Shown here: positions 31,286 to 40,204 of the stretch, piece by piece | How the letters are laid out: the number at the start of each line of letters is the position of its first letter | How positions within the stretch are numbered: position 1 is the first letter of the stretch | From: Qaidamihabitans albus | Lineage (GTDB): Bacteria > Actinomycetota > Actinomycetes > Mycobacteriales > Pseudonocardiaceae | Length of the DNA stretch: 64,000 nt | NCBI RefSeq assembly: GCF_016464705.1 | Contig: NZ_JAEHOB010000010.1 | Coordinates: 62,001 to 126,000 of the forward strand | Direction: 5' to 3' | Notes under the pieces: generated by a model | Seen by the model: only the letters and a program-made list of their open reading frames with translations | What the model was told of the DNA's origin: nothing | Database searches by the model: none | Position numbers and translations under genes: made by a program

Positions 31286-32908
31286 ATGGACGACAACCTC
31301 GCGACGTTGCTGGAAGTCGTCGCCGACGAGGCGGCGGAGCGGGTGGCGATCGTCCACGGGAGTACGCGCCGCAGCTGGCGCGAACTGGACACGCGGGCGA
31401 GCAGGCTCGCGGGGCGGTTCGCCGAGGACGGGCTCGGCAGGGGCGACCGGATCGCGATCGCGCTGTTCAACGGGCCCGAGTACGTCGAGACCGTGCTGGC
31501 ACTGATGAAGCTGCGGGCGGTGCCGGTGAACGTCAACTACCGCTACCGCGAACGGGAACTGCTCGAACTGCTCACCGACGCCGGGGCCTCGGCACTGGTG
31601 TTCGACGCGGCCCTCGACGAGCGGGTGGCCGCGGTGACCGGGAGGCTGCCCGCACTGCGGACCCTGATCCGGCTCGGCGACACCGGCACCGCGGAGGCCG
31701 ACGACTACGGCCGGGTCGTCCGGGAGGTCCCCGCCCTGCCGCGCATGGAGCGCTCCGGCAACGACGAGTGGCTGATGTTCACCGGCGGCACCACCGGGCG
31801 CCCCAAAGGGGTGCTGTCCCAGCATCGGTGGCTGCTCGGCGTCGTGGCGGCCAACGGCCTGCAGCCGCTCGGCATCGAGCTGCCCGATGATCTCGAAGGC
31901 CTGCGCTCGGCCGTCCGCAAGCTACTCGCCGAAGATCCGGACCGCGCCTCGCTCGTCGCGCCGCCGCTGATGCACGCGACAGGCGTCTACACCAGCTTCG
32001 GCGCGCTGCTTACCGGTGCCACGGTCGTGTACCTGCCTTCGCGTTCCTACGATCCGGACGAGCTGGCCCGCGAGGCGGAGCGGCACCACGTGCGCGAGAT
32101 CTTCCTCGTCGGCGACGTGTTCGCCGTGCCGCTCGCCGACGCGCTCGACCGCGCGGCAGACCGGGGACGGCCGTACGGCCTGAGCAGCCTCACCAGGATC
32201 GTCAGCGTCGGCGTGCTGTGGAGCGCCGAGGTGAAGGCACGGCTGCTGCGGCACTTCGACGCCGCGCTGGAGGACGTGCTCGCCGCGTCCGAGGGCGGTC
32301 CGTTCGCGAAGTCGGTGACGACCCGTGGCGAGCGGTCGGTCACGGCGCGGTTCGAGCTGCTGCCGGACTGCCGGGTGATCGACGACGCGGGCCGCGATGT
32401 CACCCCCGGGTCGGGCGAGGTGGGCAGGCTCGCCGGGCCGGCCCCGGAGACGACCCGCTACCTGGACGATCCGGACCGGACGGCGCAGACATTCCGGACG
32501 GTCGGCGGGCGGCGGTACGTCGTCGCCGGTGACCTGGCGACCGTCGAGGCGGACGGGTCGCTGGTGCTGCTCGGGCGGGACAGCCGGGTCATCAACACCG
32601 GCGGGGAGAAGGTGTTCGCCGAGGAGGTCGAGCAGGTGATCGGCGAGCACCCCGCGGTCGCCGACGCCAACGTCGTCGGCGTGCCCGACCCGCGCTGGGG
32701 GCAGCGCATCGTCGCCGTGGTGGCCACCCGCCCGGGGAGAGCTGTGGACGGCGCGGAGATCATTGGGCACGTCGGTGCCACGCTCGCCGGGTACAAGCGC
32801 CCGCGCGAGGTGGTGTTCGTGCCGCAGATCCGGCGCCTCCCGAGCGGCAAGATGGACGTGCACTGGCTGCGCCGCGTCGCCACTGGTTCCGCAGGTCACC
32901 GGTCGTGA
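31286..32908 (+). CDS. AMP-dependent acyl-CoA synthetase (FadD-like)
   Basis: 540 residues. The P-loop is MFTGGTTGRPKGV, followed by VAPPLMHATGVYTSFGAL, a TRG-type A5 region, VVAGDLATVEADGSLVLLGRDSR, INTGGEKVFAEEVE and RLPSGKMDVHWLR with the A10 Lys. It is distinct from the 593-residue ligase and closer to mycobacterial FadD proteins that act on short, branched or steroid acids. ATG 31286 with GGAG upstream. Stop lies in the 40-bp palindrome. Confidence 0.88.
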   Translation: MDDNLATLLEVVADEAAERVAIVHGSTRRSWRELDTRASRLAGRFAEDGLGRGDRIAIALFNGPEYVETVLALMKLRAVPVNVNYRYRERELLELLTDAGASALVFDAALDERVAAVTGRLPALRTLIRLGDTGTAEADDYGRVVREVPALPRMERSGNDEWLMFTGGTTGRPKGVLSQHRWLLGVVAANGLQPLGIELPDDLEGLRSAVRKLLAEDPDRASLVAPPLMHATGVYTSFGALLTGATVVYLPSRSYDPDELAREAERHHVREIFLVGDVFAVPLADALDRAADRGRPYGLSSLTRIVSVGVLWSAEVKARLLRHFDAALEDVLAASEGGPFAKSVTTRGERSVTARFELLPDCRVIDDAGRDVTPGSGEVGRLAGPAPETTRYLDDPDRTAQTFRTVGGRRYVVAGDLATVEADGSLVLLGRDSRVINTGGEKVFAEEVEQVIGEHPAVADANVVGVPDPRWGQRIVAVVATRPGRAVDGAEIIGHVGATLAGYKRPREVVFVPQIRRLPSGKMDVHWLRRVATGSAGHRS

Positions 32909-32944
32909 GTGCGTAACAGTGTTCTAACTCGCGTGCGCACTCAC
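32905..32944. repeat. 40-bp palindrome, copy 2 (reversed centre)
   Basis: Outer arms GTGAGTGCG and CGCACTCAC match the family. The centre reads as the reverse complement of the others (TTCTAACTC), so this copy is inverted. The flanks GGTCACCG before and GGTGACC after extend the symmetry. It lies between convergent genes. Confidence 0.8.
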
Positions 32945-33013
32945 GAGAGGTGACCAGGCACAACACCGCGGCTGCATGGGATCAAGGGACGGGCTCTCAG
33001 AGCAGGACACAGC

Positions 33014-33835
33014 CTAGCCGGGCAGGAAGTCGGTCAGTGCCGCCGTGAGCCGGCCGGGCGCGTCCTCCTGGACCAGGTGCCCGGCGCCCTCGATGATCCG
33101 CAACCGGGCCCCGGGTATCAGCGCGGCGAGTCGCCGCCCCCGCTCCGCGGGGATCCAGGTGTCCTCGGCGCCCCAGCACACGAGCACCGGCAGTTCGAGC
33201 CGCGCGTAACGGTCCTCGATCTCATCCGTGTGACGCTGGTCGGCCTGGGCGATCTGCCGGTAGAACGCCGCCTGGCCGCGCTCGCCCAGCCAGGGTTCGG
33301 TGAGCCGGTCGAGCACCGCGGGATGCAGTCCGGGACCGCTCGCCGAACCGACGTACTCACGCACCAGCGCGCGGTGCAGGTGCGGCGGTAGCTGCTCGAA
33401 GACCGGGGAATGCTCGGCGACCAGCCGGAAGAACGGCGAGCCCCACGGCGCCAGCGCGACCGGGTCGGCCAGCGCGAGCGCGCGGTAGCGCGCACCGTGC
33501 AACAGGTGGGCGCGCAGCGACACCGCCCCGCCGACGTCGTGCGCCACCACGGCGGGCGAGTCCAGTCCCCACCGATCGAGCAGGGACGCGAAGATCTCCG
33601 CCTGCGCCCGCAGTGAGACGTCCTGCCCCTCGGCCATCTCGGACCGGCCGTAGCCGAGCATGTCCCAGGCGAAGACCTCGTGCCGCTCGGCCAGCGCCCG
33701 GCCCACGTCGCGCCACACCACCGACGAGAACGGCGTTCCGTGCAGCAGCACCACCGGCGGTCCCGCTCCCCAGCGCGCCCACCGGACGATGCCGCCCGCG
33801 GTCTCGTGTGTCTCCGGAAGTTCCCAGTCGCGCAC
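33014..33835 (-). CDS. alpha/beta hydrolase with Asp nucleophile (dehalogenase-like)
   Basis: 273 residues. The oxyanion-hole motif is LLHGTPFSS (30-38). The nucleophile elbow reads AHDVGG with Asp100, as in haloalkane or haloacetate dehalogenases and epoxide hydrolases, not the Ser of esterases. CWGAEDTWIP carries the acid, and GAGHLVQEDAPGRL the catalytic His. Cytosolic. Start GTG at 33835. Divergent from the CGNR regulator gene with a palindromic site between, so that protein may regulate it (inference). Confidence 0.84.
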   Translation of the reverse strand: MRDWELPETHETAGGIVRWARWGAGPPVVLLHGTPFSSVVWRDVGRALAERHEVFAWDMLGYGRSEMAEGQDVSLRAQAEIFASLLDRWGLDSPAVVAHDVGGAVSLRAHLLHGARYRALALADPVALAPWGSPFFRLVAEHSPVFEQLPPHLHRALVREYVGSASGPGLHPAVLDRLTEPWLGERGQAAFYRQIAQADQRHTDEIEDRYARLELPVLVCWGAEDTWIPAERGRRLAALIPGARLRIIEGAGHLVQEDAPGRLTAALTDFLPG

Positions 33836-33855
33836 CCCAGCACCCCGTTCACTCA

Positions 33856-33884
33856 GTTACCGTTTAGATGGATTAGATGGTAAC
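33856..33884. promoter_or_regulatory. inverted repeat GTTACC-N17-GGTAAC in a divergent promoter
   Basis: Six-base arms flank an A+T-rich core with the direct repeat TTAGATGG (33864-33871 and 33873-33880). It fills the 57-bp gap between the hydrolase and the CGNR protein gene. A likely shared operator, probably bound by the CGNR protein. Confidence 0.45.
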
Positions 33885-33892
33885 ATGGCGGG

Positions 33893-34429
33893 ATGCCGTT
33901 CTCCCGGTCCGCGGCCCCCGGTGAACTCAGCTCGCTGGAGGACTTCTGCAACTCCGCCCGTTTCCTGTACGCCGAGGACGCTTTCGCCACCCCCGCGACC
34001 GCGGCGGCGTGGCTGCGCGAGCACCGGCTGGGCACCGTCGAACCGGACAAGCGGCAGCTCGCCCGGCTGGTGCGGGCGCGCGAGACCATCCGCGACCACC
34101 TCGGCGGCATCGATCCTGCGGCGACGTCCGCGGCGCTCGACCGGCTCGCCCGGGAGACGCTGGACGGGCCGCGATGGACCGCCGCCGGGGAGCCCGAACT
34201 GCGGCCGTGTCACGTGCGCGGGATCGACGGCCTGCTCGGCACCCTGCTGGCGGTACTGTTCACCGCCGGGGTCACCGGAGCGCTCGCGCGGCTCAAGACA
34301 TGCCGCAACGCCGACTGCCGGTGGGTGTTCCACGATCGCTCGCCGGCGGGCAACAGCGTCTGGTGCAGCATGGACATCTGTGGCGCCCGGCACAAGATGC
34401 GCGCCTACCGCGCCCGCAGTACCCACTAG
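33893..34429 (+). CDS. ABATE/CGNR zinc-finger regulator
   Basis: 178 residues. The N-terminal ABATE-type domain starts PGELSSLEDFCNSARFL. The C-terminal zinc finger is CRNADCRWVFHDRS, then WCSMDICGARHKMRAYRAR. The family hallmark CGNR reads CGAR here. Such proteins are stress-linked transcription factors. It starts 9 bp after a palindrome shared with the divergent hydrolase. Confidence 0.84.
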   Translation: MPFSRSAAPGELSSLEDFCNSARFLYAEDAFATPATAAAWLREHRLGTVEPDKRQLARLVRARETIRDHLGGIDPAATSAALDRLARETLDGPRWTAAGEPELRPCHVRGIDGLLGTLLAVLFTAGVTGALARLKTCRNADCRWVFHDRSPAGNSVWCSMDICGARHKMRAYRARSTH

Positions 34430-34459
34430 ATGTTGAGCCCCCTCGATCGTGTGGGTAGG

Positions 34460-34487
34460 CCTCCCTGAGTGTGTGTCGACAGGGAGG
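34460..34487 (+). promoter_or_regulatory. hairpin that covers the MscS ribosome-binding site
   Basis: CCTCCCTG (34460-34467) and CAGGGAGG (34480-34487) are perfect 8-base arms around a 12-base loop. The right arm is the Shine-Dalgarno of the channel gene (ATG at 34499). In RNA this would hide the ribosome site. It could also act as a weak terminator for the gene before it. GGGTAG at 34453 resembles a SigB-type -10 box. Confidence 0.45.
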
Positions 34488-34498
34488 AGCGCACATCG

Positions 34499-35653
34499 AT
34501 GTCCGACGCCTGGGTACGCTTCGTCTCAGCGGCCGCCGTCGCCGTCGCCGTGTTCGTGGCCTTCCTCGGTGCCGAGCACCTGCTGCGGCGGACGCTGCGC
34601 AGGATGGGCAGGCGCTCGCGGTTGCTCGGCGAGCTGGCCGAGCACACCCGCAGGCCACTGCGCTGGTTCGGCGCCCTGCTCATCCTCAGGGTCACCGTCC
34701 TGGTGACCCTGCCCGCCTTCGCCTGGCACGGCTGGGTCTCGCACGCGCTGACCCTGGCGCTCATCGCGACCGGGGCATGGCTGCTGGCCGGCGTGCTCAT
34801 CGTCGTCGAGCAGACGACGCTGTCCCGCCTCCACGTGGACGTCAGGGACAACCGGCACGCCCGGCGGGTGCAGACGCAGATCACCCTGCTCCGCCGCGTC
34901 ACCGTGGCCGCGATCGCGGTGCTGGCGTTCGGCGCGATGCTGATGACCTTCCCCGGCGCCCGGGCAGCGGGCACCAGCCTGCTCGCTTCCGCCGGTGTCA
35001 TCGGTGCCATCGCTGCACTGGCAGCGCAGTCGCTGCTCGGCAATGTTTTCGCCGGCCTGCAGATCGCCTTCAGCGACGCCATCCGGCTCGATGACGTGGT
35101 CATCGTCGAGGGCGAGTGGGGCCGCATCGAGGAGATCACGCTGACCTATCTGGTCGTGCACATCTGGGACGACCGCCGCCTGGTGATCCCGACCTCGCAG
35201 TTCATGTCGCAGCCGTTCGAGAACTGGACCCGGCGTCACGCCGCGCTGCTCGGCACGGTCGAGATGGACGTGGACTGGGCGATCCCGGTACAGGAGATGC
35301 GCGACGAGCTGCACCGGATCGTCGAGGGCACCGAACTGTGGGACGGCCGGGTGAGCGTCCTGCAGGTCACCGACGCCGTCAACACGCTGGTGCGGGTCCG
35401 GGCCCTGGTCAGCGCGGTGGACGCGCCGACGCTGTTCGACTTGCGCTGCCTCGTCCGCGAACGCCTCGTCCAGTGGGTCCGCTGCGAGCACCCGGAGGCT
35501 GTCCCGCACCTGCGGACCGAACGCCTCCTTCGGCCCGCCCCGGAGCCGGAGCGGGACGGCGCGGCCGAGCACGATCAGGACGCCCGCCTCTTCGACGACA
35601 GCCCGGACGGCAGGGCACGGGAGCGCGCGTTCAGCGGTCCGCGGACGTCGTGA
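34499..35653 (+). CDS. MscS-type mechanosensitive ion channel
   Basis: 384 residues. Four or more hydrophobic helices lie in the first 180 residues. The pore and beta-domain region is SAGVIGAIAALAAQSLLGNVFAG, followed by IRLDDVVIVEGEWGRIEEI and the RLVIPTSQFMSQPFENWTR stretch typical of MscS. The last 45 residues are charged and probably disordered. It releases solutes on osmotic downshock in the cell membrane. ATG 34499 has GGAGGAG 9 bases upstream, inside a hairpin. Confidence 0.9.
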   Translation: MSDAWVRFVSAAAVAVAVFVAFLGAEHLLRRTLRRMGRRSRLLGELAEHTRRPLRWFGALLILRVTVLVTLPAFAWHGWVSHALTLALIATGAWLLAGVLIVVEQTTLSRLHVDVRDNRHARRVQTQITLLRRVTVAAIAVLAFGAMLMTFPGARAAGTSLLASAGVIGAIAALAAQSLLGNVFAGLQIAFSDAIRLDDVVIVEGEWGRIEEITLTYLVVHIWDDRRLVIPTSQFMSQPFENWTRRHAALLGTVEMDVDWAIPVQEMRDELHRIVEGTELWDGRVSVLQVTDAVNTLVRVRALVSAVDAPTLFDLRCLVRERLVQWVRCEHPEAVPHLRTERLLRPAPEPERDGAAEHDQDARLFDDSPDGRARERAFSGPRTS

Positions 35654-35680
35654 CCGCGCCGCCGCTCGCCCCTGCCCCTC

Positions 35681-35720
35681 GTGAGTGCGGAGACGAGTAA
35701 GAACTCGCGTGCGCACTCAC
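35681..35720. repeat. 40-bp palindrome, copy 3
   Basis: GTGAGTGCGGAGACGAGTAAG, then AACTCGCGTGCGCACTCAC: outer arms and centre match the family, with mismatches between. It lies between the convergent MscS and SDR genes and contains the stop codon of the latter (35717-35719). Confidence 0.82.
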
Positions 35721-36571
35721 GAGGGCCGCGGCAGGGGGAAGGGCTGGAGGCCGCCGCCGTCGAGCGCGAGGGTCTGGCCGGTCACGTACCCGCCGTCCTC
35801 GGACGCCAGGTAGCGGGCCGCGGCGGCGACGTCCTCGGGCGTGCCGACCCGGCCGACCGGGATCGACCGGCCGCGCCTGGCGAGCTCGGCCGCCTCGTCG
35901 AGGTCCGGTTCCAGGCTCAGGATCGCCCTGCTCGTGCCCACCAGGCCGGGGCAGATGGCATTCACGGTCACGCCCCACGCCGCCACGTCCATCGCCAGCG
36001 ACCGGGTCAGCCCGATCACCGCGGCCTTCGACGCCGAGTAAGCCGTGGAGTACGGGGCGCCGACGAGGCCGGCCATCGACGAGATGTTCACGATCCGGCC
36101 CCACCGCTGCCGCCGCATCAGCGGCACCGCGAACCGCGACATCAGGTATGTCCCGCGCAGGTTGGTCCGCAGCACCTGGTCCCAGACCTCGACCGGCACC
36201 TCCTCGACGTCCCGGCGGTCCGGTCCCTGCGGGGCGGCGGCGTTGTTGACCAGGATGTCCAGCCTGCCGTGCCGCTCCCGCGCCTCGTCGACCATGCGGC
36301 GCGCGTCGGCTTCGTCACCTATGTCGCCGGTGACACCCGAGGCGACCCCGCCTTCCTCGGTGATCGCCGCCACCAGGCTCTCGATCCCGCGCCACTCGCC
36401 CGCCCCGGCACCGAGACGTTCCTGGCGCAGGTTCGGCACCCCGGTGGGCAGCCGGTCGGCCACGACGATCGCGGTGCCCTCGGCGGCGAGGGCGCGTGCG
36501 ATCGCCTGCCCCACCCCGTCACGCTTGCCGCAACCGGTGACCAGCGCGACCCGCGCGGCAGGGGTGTTCAT
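35717..36571 (-). CDS. SDR family oxidoreductase (first of a coupled pair)
   Basis: 284 residues. [16 protein letters not shown] is the cofactor motif, VNNAAAPQG follows, then NISSMAG and [12 protein letters not shown] with Tyr and Lys. The C-terminus [15 protein letters not shown] is standard. An insert near residue 50 (GAGAGEWRG) is unusual. ATG overlaps the stop of the next SDR gene (ATGA). Last gene of a seven-gene operon that starts with a PaaK-like ligase; it probably oxidises a hydroxyl of the same catabolic substrate. Confidence 0.87.
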   Translation of the reverse strand: MNTPAARVALVTGCGKRDGVGQAIARALAAEGTAIVVADRLPTGVPNLRQERLGAGAGEWRGIESLVAAITEEGGVASGVTGDIGDEADARRMVDEARERHGRLDILVNNAAAPQGPDRRDVEEVPVEVWDQVLRTNLRGTYLMSRFAVPLMRRQRWGRIVNISSMAGLVGAPYSTAYSASKAAVIGLTRSLAMDVAAWGVTVNAICPGLVGTSRAILSLEPDLDEAAELARRGRSIPVGRVGTPEDVAAAARYLASEDGGYVTGQTLALDGGGLQPFPLPRPS

Positions 36572-37410
36572 GACCGCTCCGCCTTTGCCGCCCGCGCCGA
36601 CCTGCTCGGCATGCCACGCCCGGCCGGGCCGCCACCGTTGACGTCCAGCACGGTTCCGGAGACCCAGCGGGCCCGGTCGCTCGCCAGGTACAGCGCCGCG
36701 TAGGCGATGTCCCAGCTCGTGCCCTCGCTACCGAGCGCGACCATCCTCCGGCGCGCCTCCCGCGCCTCCTCCGGCAGGTCGCGTGCCGCCATAGACGTCC
36801 AGATCGCGCCAACCCGAACGCAGTTGACCCGGACGCCCAGCGGGCCGAGGGTCGAGGCTGCGCCGTGCGTCAGGTACTCGACACCCGCCTTGCCGATGCC
36901 GTAGACGCTGCCAGGGCCCGGCGAGTTCACCGCGGCCGAGGACACGTTGACGACCGCACCGCCGCCGGTCATCGCCGGTGCCGCGTGCCGGGTCATCATC
37001 CAGGCCGTCTTGAGGTTGAGATCGATCAGCTCGTCCCAGCGCTCCGGCGTCGTGTCGAACAGGCCCGCCCGGTCGCCGGACGCCGCGTTGTTGACGAGCG
37101 TGTCCACGCAGCCGAACCGGCCGACCGCAGCGGCGACGGCGCTCTCGCAGTCCCCGTCACGGGTCAGGTCGGCCTTGACGACCACGGACTCGCCGCCGGC
37201 CGCCTCGATCGCCGACACGGTGCGCTCGGCGGCCTCGGGGTCGCGGTCGACCACGGCGACGCGGGCACCGTGCCGGGCGAGTACGCAGCTCGTCGCGTAC
37301 CCGACACCGCCCGCGGAGCCGGACAGCCCTCCGCCGGTGACGATCGCGGTCCGCCCCTCCATCCACAGTGGACCAGATTTGGAGTACGGATCGGTGTCCA
37401 GGTCGGTCAT
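36568..37410 (-). CDS. SDR family oxidoreductase (second of a coupled pair)
   Basis: 280 residues. The cofactor loop is [14 protein letters not shown], longer than usual. [11 protein letters not shown] and [11 protein letters not shown] precede [12 protein letters not shown] (catalytic Tyr and Lys). The C-terminus [14 protein letters not shown] is normal. ATG overlaps the miniprotein stop upstream, and its stop overlaps the next SDR start, so translation is coupled along the chain. Confidence 0.86.
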   Translation of the reverse strand: MTDLDTDPYSKSGPLWMEGRTAIVTGGGLSGSAGGVGYATSCVLARHGARVAVVDRDPEAAERTVSAIEAAGGESVVVKADLTRDGDCESAVAAAVGRFGCVDTLVNNAASGDRAGLFDTTPERWDELIDLNLKTAWMMTRHAAPAMTGGGAVVNVSSAAVNSPGPGSVYGIGKAGVEYLTHGAASTLGPLGVRVNCVRVGAIWTSMAARDLPEEAREARRRMVALGSEGTSWDIAYAALYLASDRARWVSGTVLDVNGGGPAGRGMPSRSARAAKAERS

Positions 37411-37511
37411 GAGCCCGCTCCAGGAGAGCTGAGCTCGGCCGCCGCCTCCAGGACGCCGAGCCGCCTGTGCAGCGTCGCCCGCATCTCCCGCAGCCCGTTC
37501 TCATCGATCAT
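37407..37511 (-). CDS. 34-residue miniprotein coupled on both sides
   Basis: MIDENGLREMRATLHRRLG, then [15 protein letters not shown]. Its ATG overlaps the stop of the gene before it, and its TGA overlaps the ATG of the SDR after it (both ATGA). The first 26 residues would form an amphipathic helix. Such an exact fit between two stop-start overlaps suggests a real, translated gene. Function unknown; it may be a subunit or a coupling peptide. Confidence 0.55.
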   Translation of the reverse strand: MIDENGLREMRATLHRRLGVLEAAAELSSPGAGS

Positions 37512-38551
37512 CTCGCGCCTCCCACCGGAACCGCCTCGCCGGACCACACGCCGAACACCCGCACGACCATCGACATCGCCGCGTTCCGTGAGCCGGCCAC
37601 GAGCACCGGCACGTGCCGGGTCGACGGCAGGAACCGTTCGAACTCCTCGTCCCCGGGACCGCCGGGCTCGCCGGCGTGCCGGACACCGTTCTCGCCGACG
37701 CCGTCCTTGCCGGCACGGCGCAGGTCCGCGCGAGTCCGTCCACAGTGCTCGAGGAACCACGCCTGCACGTCGGCCCTGTCGTAGCCGGCCTTGGCGAGCA
37801 GCTGGGCGTGTTCCGGGCTGAACACCACGCCCACCGAGGTGTCACGGAAGATGAGCGAGCCGGTACGCGAGATGGTGTCCGCGAAGTCGTGCAGGATCTG
37901 CTCGGGGTCCTGGGTGTGCCGGTTGTCGACGAACTCGCACGTGCGCAGCAGCATCGCCGACACCGCGCTGGTGTCCGGCGGCTGCCCCGCCTCGGTGGCC
38001 AGCGGCGCCCAGGGGCTCTCCTCCTCATTCTCGCCGAGGCAGATCGACCACCGCCCTGGCAGGCCCTGGGTGGCCTGTTCCAGCACGCCCGGCCGGATGC
38101 CGAAGGCATTGCGGACGATGAGCCCGATCGCCCTTGCGACCGTCGCGTTCGGACGGAATCCGGGCCCGAAGACACCACCGCCGCAGTTGAACCCGAGTTC
38201 CGCCCGCACGGGCCCGTTGACCACGAGCAGCGGGGCGGGACCGCTGGTGCTCTGCCAGCCACCGCCGCGTGCCGCCCGGTCGCGCATGAGCGCCTCCCAC
38301 GCGGCCAGCACGACCGGGAAGTACTCGGGAAGGCAGCCGGCCATGACCGCGCTGATCGCCGCCTGCTCGACGGTGCACTCCCGGTCGAACTGCTCGCTGC
38401 GGCCGATGACCTCCCCGGGAGCGCGCCCGGTGGTGGCGAGGAAGGCGTCCACCCGCGGCCGGGACGCGGGCACCACCGGCAGCCCGTCCGTCCAGTCCCG
38501 CTCGTAGCAGTACTCGATGGCCTCCTGGGCGACGTCGGGGTCGGGGCTCAC
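37508..38551 (-). CDS. conserved protein accompanying UGSC proteins
   Basis: 347 residues. Recognisable stretches are DWTDGLPVVPAS near the start, AAISAVMAGCLPEYFPVVLAA, LLVVNGPVRAELGFNCGGG, GPGFRPNATVARAI and ICLGENEEESPW. I recall this family next to UGSC genes, but no reaction is known to me. Start GTG 38551 overlaps the UGSC stop (GTGA). The 80 residues upstream in the longer frame are Arg-rich and are rejected. Part of the coupled catabolic operon. Confidence 0.65.
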   Translation of the reverse strand: MSPDPDVAQEAIEYCYERDWTDGLPVVPASRPRVDAFLATTGRAPGEVIGRSEQFDRECTVEQAAISAVMAGCLPEYFPVVLAAWEALMRDRAARGGGWQSTSGPAPLLVVNGPVRAELGFNCGGGVFGPGFRPNATVARAIGLIVRNAFGIRPGVLEQATQGLPGRWSICLGENEEESPWAPLATEAGQPPDTSAVSAMLLRTCEFVDNRHTQDPEQILHDFADTISRTGSLIFRDTSVGVVFSPEHAQLLAKAGYDRADVQAWFLEHCGRTRADLRRAGKDGVGENGVRHAGEPGGPGDEEFERFLPSTRHVPVLVAGSRNAAMSMVVRVFGVWSGEAVPVGGAR

Positions 38552-39087
38552 GCGACACCCCCGGTGAGGACGGCCACGATGTCCGGCAGCGCCTGGCGCG
38601 CGCGCTCGCGCACCTGCCCGGGTGTCAGCACCGCCACCGGGTGGGCGGTCGTCGTGTAGCGGTAGCCTGCCGCCCCCTTGAGCTCGGCCATCGTGTCGGC
38701 CGTCACGGCGAACGCATCGCTGCAGACGACCGCGGCGGGGATGCCCCGCCGCTCGAAGGCGACACCGTCGGCCACGGCCGAGGCACTGCACGAGCCGCAG
38801 TCGCCGACACCGGTGATCACGGCGTCGCAGCTGGTCGCGAGCTCGTCGAGCAGCGCGTCGGGCACCGGAAGGGCGAACGCCGTCTTGGTCCTGGCCACCA
38901 CCGCGGCCACGCCGTACTCGTCGGTGAGCAGCCTGCCCACCTCGTCGAGGAACAGCGCCGCGTTCTGCTTGGTGTTCTCCAGCAGGCCGACCGTCGCACC
39001 CCGCAGCGTCGCGCGCGGCGAGGCGAGCACGGCGTTCTCGGAGGCCTTCGCGGCGCCGCCGGTCGGGTCGAGAATCGAGTTCACCAT
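38548..39087 (-). CDS. UGSC family protein, Cys form
   Basis: 179 residues. GVGDCGSCSASAVADG carries the UGSC motif with Cys97 in place of selenocysteine and Cys100 as the second thiol. The N-terminus LDPTGGAAKASE and the middle VGLLENTKQNAALFLDEV are typical. A redox or reductase role like that of glycine-reductase-type proteins has been suggested for the family. ATG overlaps the alcohol dehydrogenase stop (TGATG), and its stop overlaps the next start. Confidence 0.78.
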   Translation of the reverse strand: MVNSILDPTGGAAKASENAVLASPRATLRGATVGLLENTKQNAALFLDEVGRLLTDEYGVAAVVARTKTAFALPVPDALLDELATSCDAVITGVGDCGSCSASAVADGVAFERRGIPAAVVCSDAFAVTADTMAELKGAAGYRYTTTAHPVAVLTPGQVRERARQALPDIVAVLTGGVA

Positions 39088-40202
39088 CAGGACTCCCCGT
39101 GGATGATCACGCCGCGGATGTTCTTGCCGGCGAGCATGTCGCGGTAACCGTCGTTGACCTCGTCGAGCCGGTAGCGGTGCGTCACCAGCTCGTCGAGCCG
39201 CAGGTCACCCGAGCGGTACAGCCCGAGCAGCCGCGGGATGTCGTGGAGCGGGTTGGCGTTGCCGAACAGTGCTCCGTGGAAACGCCGCTGGTACAACGTC
39301 ATGAGGCCGCCGGGCACGCCCAGCTCGTAGTCGCCGACGCCGGTGACGGTCACCTGGCCGTCCTTGCCGACCATCTCGGCCCCCTGCCGCACGACCTCGG
39401 TGTTCATCACGCCGACGGTCAGGATCGCGTGCTCGGCGAGTTGCCCCCTGGTCAGCTCCACGACCAGCTCCCGCGCCTGCGCCGGGTCGGAGAGGGCGTG
39501 CGTGGCGCCGAACTTCTTGGCCATCTCCAACTTGAACGGCACTGGGTCGATCGCGATCACGTGCTTCGCACCGGCATAGCGGGCGCCCTGCACGGCGTTG
39601 ATCCCGACGCCGCCGATGCCGAAGATCACCACGGTCTGCCCGGCACGGACACCCGCGGCGTAGACGGCCGATCCCCAGCCGGTCGTGACCCCGCAGCCGA
39701 CGAGCGCCGCCAGCTCCGGCGGCAGGTCCGGCTCGTAGGGCACGCACGAGGTCTCCGACAGCACCGCGCGCTCGGAGAACGTGCCCAGCACGCACATCCC
39801 ACCCAGGTCCTCGCCGCCGGAGTGGAACCGGAACGTGCCGTCCGGCAGGCAGCCAGTCATCGCGTTCGCGCCCGCGTCGCACAGGTTCTGCCTGCCGGTC
39901 GAGCAGTACCGGCAGGTGCCGCACACCGGGATGAAGGAGCAGATCACGTGGTCGCCGACACCCACCCGGGTGACACCGGCGCCGACCGCCTCGACCACCC
40001 CGGCTCCCTCGTGCCCGCCGACCAGCGGCAGGCGTCCCGGCGAGTCGCCCGACCGGATGTGGTCGTCGGAGTGGCACATGCCGGCGGCCAGGAACCGGAC
40101 CAGGACCTCACCGGCCTTCGGCTCGTCGAGTTCGATCTCCTCCACCCGCCACCACCTGTCGGGGCCGGCCTCGCGGAGCACCGCCGCCTTCGTCGTCAGC
40201 AT
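39087..40202 (-). CDS. zinc alcohol dehydrogenase, NDMA-dependent type
   Basis: 371 residues of the medium-chain family. GMCHSDDH and GGHEGAGVVEAVG hold the catalytic zinc ligands; CGTCRYCSTGRQNLC holds four Cys for the structural zinc. GIGGVGINAVQG is the NAD motif. The SDDH and IPVCG wording fits the NDMA-dependent, often mycofactocin-linked dehydrogenases. ATG 40202 has AGGAGG 7 bases upstream and lies 2 bp after the ligase stop. It oxidises an alcohol of the operon substrate. Confidence 0.88.
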   Translation of the reverse strand: MLTTKAAVLREAGPDRWWRVEEIELDEPKAGEVLVRFLAAGMCHSDDHIRSGDSPGRLPLVGGHEGAGVVEAVGAGVTRVGVGDHVICSFIPVCGTCRYCSTGRQNLCDAGANAMTGCLPDGTFRFHSGGEDLGGMCVLGTFSERAVLSETSCVPYEPDLPPELAALVGCGVTTGWGSAVYAAGVRAGQTVVIFGIGGVGINAVQGARYAGAKHVIAIDPVPFKLEMAKKFGATHALSDPAQARELVVELTRGQLAEHAILTVGVMNTEVVRQGAEMVGKDGQVTVTGVGDYELGVPGGLMTLYQRRFHGALFGNANPLHDIPRLLGLYRSGDLRLDELVTHRYRLDEVNDGYRDMLAGKNIRGVIIHGES

Positions 40203-40204
40203 CC

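Noticed and set aside
33118-33852. Alternative minus-strand frame over the alpha/beta hydrolase
   Set aside because: Arg/Ser/Cys-rich and lacks the hydrolase motifs seen in the chosen frame.
38025-38558. 177-codon minus-strand frame inside the UGSC partner gene
   Set aside because: Out of frame with the conserved protein and Arg-rich; no ribosome site.
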